A stretch of DNA of 40,781 nt from Geobacteraceae bacterium (GCA_905339345.1 CAJPFF010000099.1:1-40781), one strand, 5' to 3'; positions 18,944-27,637 are shown, numbered from the stretch's first letter. The notes: generated by a model from the sequence alone, not told the origin. Translations and numbers: made by a program.

Positions 18944-20287
18944 TTATGCAGGCAGGTACTTCAGCTCCTTTGCCTTTTCGGTCAGTTCGTCGCGGAATCG
19001 GGGATGGGCCACATTGATCAGCGCCTGGGTGCGATGACGGACACTCTTTGCATACAAGTCCGCTACCCCATACTCAGTCACCAGGTAACGCACATGGTTG
19101 CGGCTGGTAACGACCCCAGCGCCGTGTTTCAAGAGCGGGGTGATCTTGCTGACCACGGTTCCGTCCTTCATCGTTGACGTGCTCGGCATGGTGATCACCG
19201 CCACGCCTCCTTTTGAGCGGGACGCCCCATAGACGAAGTCCATCTGCCCCCCCACCGCTGAATACATCCTCGGGCCGATGCTGTCGGCGCAGATCTGCCC
19301 CGTGAAATCCACTTCGATCGCCGCATTTACCGAAACCATGCGGTCATTCTGCGCGACCACGAACGGATCATTGACGTACTCAGTGCGGTGCAGTTCGATC
19401 ATGGGATTGTTGTGGGCCCAGTCGTAAAGACGCTTTGTGCCCAGAAGGAAACCGCAGACGATCTTGCCGTGATGGAGTGTCTTGCGGGAGCAGTTGACGA
19501 CACCCGCCTCCACCAAGTCGATGACTCCGTCAGAGATCAATTCTGAATGGATCCCCAGGTCCTTTTTACTGAACAGGTGCTTGAGCACGGCATCGGGAAT
19601 GGCGCCGATGCCCAGCTGCATGGTAGCGCCGTCGGGTATGAGGCTGGAAATATGGCCGGCGATCTGTTCGACGATTTCCGGGTCCCCCTCTTCGGCCATG
19701 TGTCTTTCGGTAAGTGGCGCATCCACCTCGACGATGTGTGTCATGCGGGAGACGTGAAAGAAGGTATCCCCCAGCGTCCGCGGCATCTTCTTGTTTACCT
19801 GGGCAATGACTATCCTGGCGGATTCCGCAGCCGTCATGGTGAGACCCGCTTCGCCCCCCAGGGAGCAAAACCCGTTTTCGTCAGGAAGCGAGACGTTGAG
19901 GAGTGCCACGTCAAGGGGCAGATGGCCATTTTTGAACAACAGCGGAAATTCCGAGAGCAGCACGGGGGTGAAATCCGCGCGACCTTCGTTGACTGCCTGG
20001 CGGACATTGGGGCTGATGAACATGGTGTTGACCCGCACGTGTCCCTGCATCTCGGGGGAAACGTAGTCCTGCGGACAGATGGTCAGCACCTGGGACACTT
20101 CCACGTCATGGAGTTCCGGCGCTCGTTTCACCAGCGCTTCAAGCAGTTGCAGTGGAACGGACGCGTTCCCCGTCAGGTAGAGACGGTCGCCGGAATTGAC
20201 CGACCGGAGTGCCTCTTCAGCGGTCGTCACTCGTGAATTGTAAATTTCCCGCCAATTCTTGATTTCTTTCCAAATGGTTGCGGCCAT
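18944..20287 (-). CDS. acetyl-CoA hydrolase/CoA-transferase family (4-hydroxybutyrate CoA-transferase-like)
   Basis: The 447-aa protein is a family I CoA transferase of the acetate/4-hydroxybutyrate CoA-transferase type. The catalytic glutamate is Glu249 in LGIHSELISDG, and the CoA-site segment MQLGIGAIPDAVL precedes it. Conserved C-terminal motifs GGQMDFVYGASRSKGG and TEYGVADLYAKSVRHR are present. It would move CoA from acetyl-CoA (or another acyl-CoA) to an incoming carboxylate, activating it without ATP. The locus also has an ATP-linked acyl-CoA synthetase, so two activation or recovery routes are available. It lies 45 bp downstream of the 3-hydroxyacyl-CoA dehydrogenase gene. Confidence 0.92.
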   Translation of the reverse strand: MAATIWKEIKNWREIYNSRVTTAEEALRSVNSGDRLYLTGNASVPLQLLEALVKRAPELHDVEVSQVLTICPQDYVSPEMQGHVRVNTMFISPNVRQAVNEGRADFTPVLLSEFPLLFKNGHLPLDVALLNVSLPDENGFCSLGGEAGLTMTAAESARIVIAQVNKKMPRTLGDTFFHVSRMTHIVEVDAPLTERHMAEEGDPEIVEQIAGHISSLIPDGATMQLGIGAIPDAVLKHLFSKKDLGIHSELISDGVIDLVEAGVVNCSRKTLHHGKIVCGFLLGTKRLYDWAHNNPMIELHRTEYVNDPFVVAQNDRMVSVNAAIEVDFTGQICADSIGPRMYSAVGGQMDFVYGASRSKGGVAVITMPSTSTMKDGTVVSKITPLLKHGAGVVTSRNHVRYLVTEYGVADLYAKSVRHRTQALINVAHPRFRDELTEKAKELKYLPA

Positions 20288-20332
20288 GATTAGTTCTCCT
20301 TTTCGCGTGAATGAAATCCAAATCCGCCCGTA

Positions 20333-21199
20333 TCAGTTCTCCGAATAGTCGTAGAACCCCTTGCCGGCTTTGCGTCCCACATAGCCGGCCTTGATCATGT
20401 TCCGCAGCAGGCCGGGAGGAGCGTAGCGTTCTTCCTTCATGTAGTCGTAGAAGATGTTGCTGACGTGGTAGCCAATATCGACCCCGGCGAAATCCTGGAA
20501 TTCCAGGGGCCCCATGGGCATGTTGCAACCGAGCTTCATGGCGGTGTCGATGTCCTCGGCCGAGGCCACACCTTCCTCAAGCAACCGGACGGCGTCGATG
20601 ATGTAGGGAACAAACAGCCGGTTCACGACGAAGCCGGGGGTGTCCTTGCAGGTGATGGCGGTCTTCCCGATTTTTTGGGCCATCTCCAGGGCCAGGTTCT
20701 TGGTAGCCTCGGCAGTCTGGAGGGCCGGGATTACCTCCACCAGCTTCATTACCGGCACGGGATTGAAGAAGTGCATGCCGACGAAGTTGGCAGGGCGCTT
20801 CACCAGGGCTGCCATTTCGGTAATGGCGATGGAGGAGGTATTGGTTGCGTAGATGGTGTCGTCGCCGCAGACTGCGTCCAGCTTGGCGAACAATTCCTTC
20901 TTGACGTTAATATCTTCGAAGACCGCCTCGAACATGAAACGGACGTCCTGCAGGGTACTGACGTCGGTGGAGAAGCTGATCCGGGCCAGGGTCTCCTTCA
21001 TCTCCTGTTCTGTCATGGCCCCTTTCTTGACGATCCGCTCCAGGCTCTTGGCGATGGTTTTCTCTGCCCGGCTCCAGACCGCTTCGCTTACGTCCACCAC
21101 GTTGACCCGAAAGCCTGCCATGGCGGCAACCTGGGCGATCCCTGCCCCCATACTGCCGGCACCCGCCATTCCTACCGTCGTGATATCATCGAGTTTCAT
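20333..21199 (-). CDS. 3-hydroxyacyl-CoA (3-hydroxybutyryl-CoA) dehydrogenase
   Basis: The 288-aa enzyme oxidises (S)-3-hydroxyacyl-CoA to 3-oxoacyl-CoA with NAD(P). The NAD-binding GAGSMGAGIAQ is at 13-23; the catalytic pair is His143 (GMHFFNPVPVMKLVE) with Glu155, and NTSSIAIT and DTPGFVVNRLFVPY are conserved. Size fits the short-chain type (Hbd). It lies between the hydratase and CoA-transferase genes and performs step two of beta-oxidation in this operon. Confidence 0.95.
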   Translation of the reverse strand: MKLDDITTVGMAGAGSMGAGIAQVAAMAGFRVNVVDVSEAVWSRAEKTIAKSLERIVKKGAMTEQEMKETLARISFSTDVSTLQDVRFMFEAVFEDINVKKELFAKLDAVCGDDTIYATNTSSIAITEMAALVKRPANFVGMHFFNPVPVMKLVEVIPALQTAEATKNLALEMAQKIGKTAITCKDTPGFVVNRLFVPYIIDAVRLLEEGVASAEDIDTAMKLGCNMPMGPLEFQDFAGVDIGYHVSNIFYDYMKEERYAPPGLLRNMIKAGYVGRKAGKGFYDYSEN

Positions 21200-21232
21200 G
21201 ATTCGTTCTCCTTTGGTAGTCGTTGTGAGCTC

Positions 21233-22015
21233 TTATTTGCTCAGAAAGTTTGGCTTCCTTTTTTCTCCAAAAGCGGTGAGCCCTTCCCTGGCGTCGTGGG
21301 TCAGGAGGTTCTCCAGACCATATCTGCGCTCCACCGCCAGGGCCTGCTCCATGGGGAGGTCTACCCCCTCATTTACCGCCACCTTGATATAGCCCAGGGC
21401 CTTGCCCGCGCCTGAGGCGAGTTTGTGGGCGAATTCCATCACCTCGGCCATGAATGACTCGGCAGGGATGATCCTGTCGATGAGGCCAAGGGCCAGTGCC
21501 TCTTCAGGGCCCATCACCTTCCCCCACAGGAGGATATCCTTGGCCCTAGCAATACCGACGAGGCGTGGCAGCCGCTGGGTGCCGCCGGCGCCGGGGACGA
21601 TGCCGAGGCCGGCCTCGGGCAGGCCGATCAATGCCTTGCCGGCTGCCATGAAGCGGTAGTCACAGGCCATGGCCAGTTCGCATCCACCACCGAGGGCATG
21701 GCCGTTAATGGCGGCAATCACTACCTTCTTCATCCGCTCAAGGGTGTTGTTGGCGTCTTGCAACAGCTTCGAGAAAGCCTCCGACTCCGCCTGGTTCATG
21801 GCTGCCATTTCCTTGATGTCAGCCCCGGCGATGAACGCCTTTTCCAGCGCGCTGGTGATAACGACCACTGTCACGTCGTCCCTCTGTTCGGCCTCCCTGA
21901 AGGCCTTGAACAACTCAAGGCCAAACTCGCTGCTGAGGGGATTCGTCGGCGGCCGATTGAGGCTTATGGTCAGGACCCGCTCTTCCTGCTTCAGTGTGAT
22001 GTAGTGGTAGCCCAT
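21233..22015 (-). CDS. enoyl-CoA hydratase (crotonase family)
   Basis: The 260-aa enzyme hydrates trans-2-enoyl-CoA to 3-hydroxyacyl-CoA. The oxyanion-hole segment FIAGADIKEM and the motif GHALGGGCELAMACD are present, with both catalytic glutamates retained: Glu113 in GGGCE and Glu134 in GLPEAGLGIVPGAGGTQ. It lies just downstream of the thiolase gene (32 bp) and upstream of the 3-hydroxyacyl-CoA dehydrogenase gene (33 bp). Chain-length preference cannot be read from sequence. Confidence 0.94.
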   Translation of the reverse strand: MGYHYITLKQEERVLTISLNRPPTNPLSSEFGLELFKAFREAEQRDDVTVVVITSALEKAFIAGADIKEMAAMNQAESEAFSKLLQDANNTLERMKKVVIAAINGHALGGGCELAMACDYRFMAAGKALIGLPEAGLGIVPGAGGTQRLPRLVGIARAKDILLWGKVMGPEEALALGLIDRIIPAESFMAEVMEFAHKLASGAGKALGYIKVAVNEGVDLPMEQALAVERRYGLENLLTHDAREGLTAFGEKRKPNFLSK

Positions 22016-22047
22016 GTGGTTACTCCGTTTGTTGTGGGATTAAATTT

Positions 22048-23238
22048 TCAGTTCACCTTCAGCACGATAGAGGCGGCGGTGTCACCGGCGGCACAGCCGG
22101 AGAAAAGCAGATACCCTCCCCCCTTGATGGCCAGTTCCTCGATCCCCTCGATCATGAGTCGGGCTCCGGTGGCGGCCTGGGGGTGACCGAAGATGAGTGA
22201 GGAGCCGTAGTTGTTCATGCCGTCCAGATCCAGTCCCATGACCTTGGCCATGACGATGTCGTTGGCGGCAAAGGGATTGTGGGTTTTGACGGCTCCCAGG
22301 TCGCCGGCCCTGATGCCGGCATTCTCAAGGGCCATCTGCGCCGAAGGGGCGACAGCCGCGGCCATGTATGCCTTCTTGGTGCGGGCGAAGCCAAAGGAGA
22401 CTACCTGGATCTCGATGCCAGGGTCGGCGCTCAGCTCCTTCGCCTTCTCCCGGGTGGTGACGCAGATGCCCGCGTTGCCGTCGGCCGGATGGGTCTGGGC
22501 GCCGAAGGTATGCACCCCCTCGGGCAGGACCGGTTTGAGGGCGGCCAGTCCCTCTCTGGTGCTGGTGGTGATCCCTTCATCAGCCTCGAGAAAAACTGAC
22601 TTCTTCTTGGATAGCTGCACCTCGGCGGGGAACATGTAGCGTTTCTGGAACTCACGGTCATTGGCCAGGGCGTCCAGGTACTGCTCCTGCCGCCGCAGGG
22701 TAATGGCGTCGCATTCCTCGCGGGTGACGCCATACTCTTTCGCAACGTTTTCCGCCGTCTGGATCATGGCCCCCCCTGCCCAGGGGTCTTTGCCGAAATT
22801 GTCCATGACCCAGTCCTCGGCAATCTGCTGCCCTCCGGGACCGTTCGGATTGGGCCATGTGGCGTGGGGGCCGTTGGAAAGGCGGTCAGCCAGAAGGCAC
22901 CAGCTGTTATTGAACATTCCGGTTTCTATCCCCATGCCGGCCTGATAGATGGAGAAGGTGGAGGTGGAGCAGGCCTGACTGACCAGGATGCCGGGGGCCC
23001 CTTCCGCGCCCATCAGGGCCGCGGCCCATGGGCCGCTGTAGAACCACTGTTTCTGGTAGACGGTGCTGCCGACCAGGACATATTCGATGGTTCTGGGATC
23101 CCACCCCTTGCTCGCGAAGAAACGCTTCGATGTGGCAGCGCCAAGGACGATGGCGTTTTCATTGGCCAGGGCCCCCTGCCATTTGGCGAAGGGGGTGCTG
23201 TAGTAGCCGCGGTAGGGGATATACGCCTTTTCCAACAT
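22048..23238 (-). CDS. thiolase-fold acetyl-CoA acetyltransferase, divergent
   Basis: The 396-aa protein is a thiolase. The acylated cysteine is Cys90 in SQACSTSTF, the general-base histidine His352 in FGHPQAATGARL, and the second cysteine Cys382 in SGCAAGDT. The usual NEAF motif is replaced by HNPF (320-323), closer to the HDCF of SCP2-type thiolases, and the usual CxGGG loop is CAAGD. It should cleave a 3-oxoacyl-CoA with CoA, but the altered active-site loop suggests a specialised substrate. It lies between the acyl-CoA synthetase and hydratase genes. Confidence 0.88.
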   Translation of the reverse strand: MLEKAYIPYRGYYSTPFAKWQGALANENAIVLGAATSKRFFASKGWDPRTIEYVLVGSTVYQKQWFYSGPWAAALMGAEGAPGILVSQACSTSTFSIYQAGMGIETGMFNNSWCLLADRLSNGPHATWPNPNGPGGQQIAEDWVMDNFGKDPWAGGAMIQTAENVAKEYGVTREECDAITLRRQEQYLDALANDREFQKRYMFPAEVQLSKKKSVFLEADEGITTSTREGLAALKPVLPEGVHTFGAQTHPADGNAGICVTTREKAKELSADPGIEIQVVSFGFARTKKAYMAAAVAPSAQMALENAGIRAGDLGAVKTHNPFAANDIVMAKVMGLDLDGMNNYGSSLIFGHPQAATGARLMIEGIEELAIKGGGYLLFSGCAAGDTAASIVLKVN

Positions 23239-23282
23239 TGTAGTTCCTCCTTTGGTGGGTCTTGTTAAGGCCGGTTGCCGAT

Positions 23283-25370
23283 TCAGATCCGGATTCTGCC
23301 ATCCACGGCGTAGACACCTTTTTCGAAGGCCATGACCGGGTTCATGTCCATCTCCTGTATCATCGGCAAGTCATTAAGCAGTTGGGAGACACGCTGGATG
23401 AGGTTGATGACGGCACCCCGGTCAATCCCCTTCTCGCCACGCACGCCGTCCAGGAGGGCCGCGGTCTTTATGGAGGAAAGCATTTCCCCCGCCTCCACCC
23501 TGGTGACCGGCGCGATCTTGAAGGACACGTCCTTAAGCACTTCCACATAGATGCCCCCCAGACCGAACATTACCAGGTGCCCCAGCCCCCGCTCTGCAGT
23601 GGCGCCGATGATCAGTTCGCGTCCGCCGGGAAGGAATTTCTGGACGAAATATCGCAGCTTGCCGAAACTGCCCAGGCGGCTCTCCATGTCATCGACCGCT
23701 GCGTTCACGGCAGCGGCATCCTTGAGATTAACGGCAACACCGCCCATATCGCTCTTGTGATCGATTTCCTCGCAGTCGACCTTGACCACCACCGGGTAGC
23801 CGATCGCTTCTGCGGCTGCGACAGCTTCGGCGGCGTTTGCCACTACCCGCCAGCGTGCTACGGGAATGCCGTAGGCGTCGAAGATGGTGTAGACGTCGGT
23901 GGCGGAAAGGACACTGCGGCCTTCCTGCCGGGCCTGCTCAATGATCGATCGTGCCTTTGCGGCATCGACATCGGTGAAGGTCTCAGGCAGGCCGATGTCA
24001 CGGCGCTTCAGGGAGCCATACTTGACGAGAGCGCCCAGAGCCTTGGCGGCGTCGCTGGGGTTGGCATAAATGGGTACGCCGCCTTGTTTGAGAATATCCC
24101 TGGTGATCTGGAACCGCCCCTGGCTCAGGTCGGTCATGAAGTTGCAGACGATGGGCTTCTTCGCCAACCTGTTGACCTCAACAATCTGGCGGGCGACCTC
24201 GTGGGTGTCGGTGAAGGGGGCTGTGACGAAATTGATGAAGATGCTGTCGACCCCATCCTCGTCAAGGAGCACATCCAGGGCGCCGCGGAACTGGGAGCCG
24301 CCGGCCGTGGCCACGACATCAATGGGGTTTTCCAGGGCTGCTTCGGGAAGCTGACTCTCCTTCAGCTTCTCGATGGTCTTTTCCCCAAGCTTCGGCACCT
24401 CCAGCCCGCAGGAGACGAGGACGTCGGTGGCGATGACGGCCGGCCCGCCGGTGTTGGTGATGATGCCGACGTGGTTCCCTTTGGGGATCGGCTGGGTGGC
24501 GAATGCCATGGCTGCCCGGGCCATTTCCCCCTCATCGGTGAAGGAAAGGATGCCGGTCTTCTCGAAGATGAGTTCAGTGGCAATGTCCACCCCGGCCAGG
24601 GAACCGGTGTGGGAGGAAGCCGCCTTGGCCCCCTGTTCGGTGCGGCCGGCCTTCATGGCCAGGATCGGTTTCTTTGCCGTAACCTCCCGGGCGGCTTCGA
24701 GAAATTCACCGGGGTTGGAGAAACCCTCGGTGTAGAGGATCACCGCTTTGGTTCCCTCATCCTCGCCATAGTAGCGGACGATTTCGGGGATGGAGATATC
24801 GCAGGCATTGCCGTTGGAGGCATAGAGCCGCTGGCCTACGCCGAGATCCGCCAGGGCCTGCATGATAAGGGCGCCAACTCCGCCGCTCAGGGCCACCACC
24901 GACACATAGCCGGGATCCGGGTAGGTGAAGGTGAAGTTGCAGTAGGCCTTCAGTTCAGGATCTGAATTGATGATTCCCTGGCAGTTGGGGCCAAAGACCC
25001 TCACGCCGAACTCTTTGCCCCGGCGCAGAAAATCTTCCTGGAGCCGCGCCCCCTCCTCGCCGAGCTCGCTGAAGCCGGCAGAGTTGATGATGACGGCCTT
25101 GATCCCCTTTTTCCCGCAATCCTCGATGGTCTGCGGCACGAACTTGCTCGGGATGATAACGTGGGCCAGGTCTACCTGATCGGGTATCTCCTCCAGTGTT
25201 TTGTATGCCTTGATGCCGCACACCTCAGGAGCGCTGGGATTCAGAGGGTAGATCTTTCCCTTATACCCATACTTCTGCAGATTGCGGATAATGACGTTGC
25301 CGATGGAGAGTTCTTTGGTGGAAGCGCCGACTATGGCGACGGCTCTGGGTTTGAAAAGTGAATCCAACAT
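23283..25370 (-). CDS. acyl-CoA synthetase (ADP-forming), fused alpha-beta
   Basis: The 695-aa protein interconverts acyl-CoA + ADP + Pi and acid + CoA + ATP, conserving energy as ATP when run toward the acid. The N-terminal CoA-binding domain (FKPRAVAIVGASTKE, then VRVFGPNCQGI) is followed by succinyl-CoA-synthetase-like domains with the phosphohistidine loop SSHTGSLAG (His254). A C-terminal ATP-grasp domain (about 475-695) carries the motif IDHKSDMGGV. The fused single-chain arrangement is common in bacteria. It starts 2 bp after the dehydratase stop. Together with IorAB it recalls the archaeal 2-oxoacid route that ends in ATP formation. Confidence 0.93.
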   Translation of the reverse strand: MLDSLFKPRAVAIVGASTKELSIGNVIIRNLQKYGYKGKIYPLNPSAPEVCGIKAYKTLEEIPDQVDLAHVIIPSKFVPQTIEDCGKKGIKAVIINSAGFSELGEEGARLQEDFLRRGKEFGVRVFGPNCQGIINSDPELKAYCNFTFTYPDPGYVSVVALSGGVGALIMQALADLGVGQRLYASNGNACDISIPEIVRYYGEDEGTKAVILYTEGFSNPGEFLEAAREVTAKKPILAMKAGRTEQGAKAASSHTGSLAGVDIATELIFEKTGILSFTDEGEMARAAMAFATQPIPKGNHVGIITNTGGPAVIATDVLVSCGLEVPKLGEKTIEKLKESQLPEAALENPIDVVATAGGSQFRGALDVLLDEDGVDSIFINFVTAPFTDTHEVARQIVEVNRLAKKPIVCNFMTDLSQGRFQITRDILKQGGVPIYANPSDAAKALGALVKYGSLKRRDIGLPETFTDVDAAKARSIIEQARQEGRSVLSATDVYTIFDAYGIPVARWRVVANAAEAVAAAEAIGYPVVVKVDCEEIDHKSDMGGVAVNLKDAAAVNAAVDDMESRLGSFGKLRYFVQKFLPGGRELIIGATAERGLGHLVMFGLGGIYVEVLKDVSFKIAPVTRVEAGEMLSSIKTAALLDGVRGEKGIDRGAVINLIQRVSQLLNDLPMIQEMDMNPVMAFEKGVYAVDGRIRI

Positions 25371-25372
25371 GG

Positions 25373-26620
25373 CTATCTTCCCTCCTCAAGCTGTTCGATA
25401 AAGGCTTCTACGTTGGTTTTGGTCTGCTCGTCGGAAACGCAGCGCATGTCATTGAGATCGCCGGAGATGACCAGATGGGGGATGCCCGTCTCCGTCTCTA
25501 GTCGCTGGGGCATGCCATAACGGCTGTTTGAGTTGCAGGGACAGGTTTTGGCATCATGGTAAATGATTCCGTCAATACGGAATTTCTGCAGCATCTCCCG
25601 GATGTATCTCTCCTTGAAGAGGTCGGAGCGGACAATGAAGAGTTCAAGGTAGGCCTTGGCCATGCTGCGCAAGGGATCGCTTTCGTCAAAGGAAGGAAAT
25701 ATCCAGCTGCTGCAGTAGGTGGAGGCGACCACGTTTGCCCCGAGACCGGAAAAAAGCTCCGAATGCTGCCGCAGACGCCCCCAAACCGGCATGCCGTCCC
25801 AGTAGATGCGATAGCCTTCCCCTTCCACTGCCCCCACCCCTGCTGAGACCCTCTGTTGCAGTTCGGCCAACAGGAACCTGTAATAGTCCACGGCTTCCCG
25901 TGTTCCCCGGAGGACCACGGCCGGTCCCATATGGATCGTGCCGTCAAAGAAGGTCAGGGGCGCTGGAGCTGCCACGGCCATCTCCAGAACCTGCTTCCAC
26001 AGTTCGGTGCACTCACGGGAGAGCGCCACCACCTCCTTCAGCCTGTCCATGTCAAGCCTGCTGCCGGAGATCTCCTCCAGTGTCGGGATCAGGGCTTCCA
26101 TCTGCCGCATCACATCCTGGATATGGGCATCACTGACGACGTTAATGTTCTTTGGCGAGGTTATGCCGATGCAGGGGATCCCCAGCTGCCTGGAGTACCA
26201 CGCAAACCAGTCCTGCACGTCGCGGCACTGGTTGGTGTTGTAGACGAGGACATCGGGTCTGGGGACGGATTCTATGCCCGGATAGGCCTTTGACAGGGGG
26301 GTGAACCCTTTCAGGTATGCGCCGATATCGGATGTCAGGTATGAGCAGATCTCGGGCGAGTAGCCGATGGCGTTAGCCTCCGGAATGAGATCGGTTGAAA
26401 GTCTCGTCGCGCCGAGCATGGCGGCATGATTTTCGGGGAAATGCACGGCGAAACCCATGGCCCTCAGGAGTTCCGCCGGCCCCACGCTGGTGCACCAGGC
26501 AACCTTCTGTTTGCCGGTGGCGGCCGCCTCGTTCAGACCGAAAAAATAGTCGGCCATGATCTTGTTCATCAGGTCGGTTGCCTCGATTTTCTTTCTCGCC
26601 GGCTTGATTTCATCTTTCAT
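25373..26620 (-). CDS. 2-hydroxyacyl-CoA dehydratase/benzoyl-CoA reductase family subunit (HgdB/BcrC-like)
   Basis: The 415-aa protein belongs to the HgdB/FldC/BcrC family, oxygen-sensitive iron-sulfur enzymes that take one high-energy electron from an ATPase activator and either dehydrate (R)-2-hydroxyacyl-CoA or reduce an aromatic acyl-CoA. Family features: Cys43 in AWCTSVGPAELLRAMGF, Cys92 in YSPEICSYLTSDIGAY, Cys132 in YNTNQCRDVQ, and CPC at 360-362 in DAKTCPCNSNSRY. The start at 26620 follows AAGGAG. The activator gene is directly upstream. Known enzymes are made of two related subunits, but only one is encoded here. Dehydratase is favoured over reductase from its neighbours; sequence alone does not decide. 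Confidence 0.87.
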   Translation of the reverse strand: MKDEIKPARKKIEATDLMNKIMADYFFGLNEAAATGKQKVAWCTSVGPAELLRAMGFAVHFPENHAAMLGATRLSTDLIPEANAIGYSPEICSYLTSDIGAYLKGFTPLSKAYPGIESVPRPDVLVYNTNQCRDVQDWFAWYSRQLGIPCIGITSPKNINVVSDAHIQDVMRQMEALIPTLEEISGSRLDMDRLKEVVALSRECTELWKQVLEMAVAAPAPLTFFDGTIHMGPAVVLRGTREAVDYYRFLLAELQQRVSAGVGAVEGEGYRIYWDGMPVWGRLRQHSELFSGLGANVVASTYCSSWIFPSFDESDPLRSMAKAYLELFIVRSDLFKERYIREMLQKFRIDGIIYHDAKTCPCNSNSRYGMPQRLETETGIPHLVISGDLNDMRCVSDEQTKTNVEAFIEQLEEGR

Positions 26621-26671
26621 CGATCTCTCCTTGGCAATCACCGGGGGGCCTACTGCTCCAAACATGCGCCT

Positions 26672-27460
26672 TTAGTCTTTACCTTCTCCTGCACGGGCGT
26701 AGAGGGCTGCGCCGATGGCGCCTGTCAGTTGGGGGAACTCCGGAAGCATGACCGGACGTCCGATCATCTCTTCCGTCATCTGGACTATATAGGGGTTGTG
26801 GGCCACCACGCCGCCGGTCATGACGACCCGGTCTGTGATGGAATCCATCTCCAAGACCCTTTTGATCACCGAGTAGAAGATGCCCTTGACGATGTCGCTT
26901 ACCTTTTTGCCGTGCCGGATACTCTCAAGTACTTCCGTGCCGGAAAAAACCGTGCAGAAACTGCCAAGTTTGACCATCTCATGAGACTGGCGGGCCAGAT
27001 CGTTCATCCCTTCCAGGGGAAGGTCGAGACGGCCGGCCATCTCTTCGAGAAAGGCGCCGGTGCCGGCGGCGCACTTGCGGTTCATCTTGAAGCTGCTGCG
27101 CCTGCCGGAACTGTCCAGCTTGATGATCTTGTTGTCCTGACCACCAATGTCGATAATGGAGAGCTCACCGGAAAAGTTATGGCGGCATCCCCTGGCCAGG
27201 CAGCCGATTTCGGTCTTGCTCGTTTCGGTGACAAAAGGGACATTGGCTCTCCCGTAGCCGGTGGAAACGGCTCGCGCCACGTGGGACCGAGTTGTCCCGG
27301 CCATCTCCAGGGATATGTCGAGACAGGTGGCGGCAGTCACTGAAAAGTCTGTTCCGGACTTTTTGACCGCATGACCTATCAAATTGCCGTAACTATCAAT
27401 GACAGCGACCTTTGTTCTTGATGCTCCTATGTCCAGGCCGACAAAAACAGAGTTAGTCAT
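26672..27460 (-). CDS. ATP-dependent activator of dehydratase/benzoyl-CoA reductase (BadF/BadG/HgdC family)
   Basis: The 262-aa ASKHA-fold ATPase resembles HgdC, the homodimeric archerase that delivers a low-potential electron to its dehydratase. Motifs: phosphate 1 FVGLDIGASRTK, phosphate 2 IIDIGGQDNK, and C-terminal MTGGVVAHNP and LTGAIGAALYA. The two cysteines that bind the shared 4Fe-4S cluster are Cys130 (NRKCAAGTGAF) and Cys169 (GSFCTVFSGTEV), with the same 39-residue spacing as in HgdC. It is the first gene of the operon, about 60 nt downstream of the predicted sigma-54 transcription start. The leader contains a 12-bp palindrome, AGCAGCGCTGCT (27491-27502). Confidence 0.94.
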   Translation of the reverse strand: MTNSVFVGLDIGASRTKVAVIDSYGNLIGHAVKKSGTDFSVTAATCLDISLEMAGTTRSHVARAVSTGYGRANVPFVTETSKTEIGCLARGCRHNFSGELSIIDIGGQDNKIIKLDSSGRRSSFKMNRKCAAGTGAFLEEMAGRLDLPLEGMNDLARQSHEMVKLGSFCTVFSGTEVLESIRHGKKVSDIVKGIFYSVIKRVLEMDSITDRVVMTGGVVAHNPYIVQMTEEMIGRPVMLPEFPQLTGAIGAALYARAGEGKD

Positions 27461-27531
27461 TCGTTGATGCTCCTATGGAGGCAAGGCGTGAGCAGCGCTG
27501 CTGACCCTTGTCCTAATATAAAATATTGTTT

Positions 27532-27547
27532 TGCAGCTAACGTGCCC
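27532..27547 (-). promoter_or_regulatory. sigma-54 (-24/-12) promoter of the catabolic operon
   Basis: On the minus strand GGGCACG (27547-27541), TTAG and CTGCA (27536-27532) match the TGGCACG-N4-TTGCA consensus, with the invariant GG and GC exactly 10 bp apart. Transcription should begin near 27521. The region upstream (about 27570-27640) is strongly AT-rich and contains TATCAATTTT near 27580, which partly resembles an IHF site. The whole 389-bp interval between the two genes holds this promoter, two hairpins and the repeats listed here, and no gene. Confidence 0.8.
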
Positions 27548-27637
27548 TTTCAATATCTCCTCGCGAAATCATCGTATATTATCAATTTTAGTAGGTAATT
27601 TATTACATTAAAGCAAATACATTGTTTTAAATAACAA

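Noticed and set aside
21233-22015. Possible loss of a catalytic glutamate in the enoyl-CoA hydratase
   Set aside because: On realignment both glutamates are present, Glu113 in GGGCE and Glu134 in GLPE, so the active site is ordinary.
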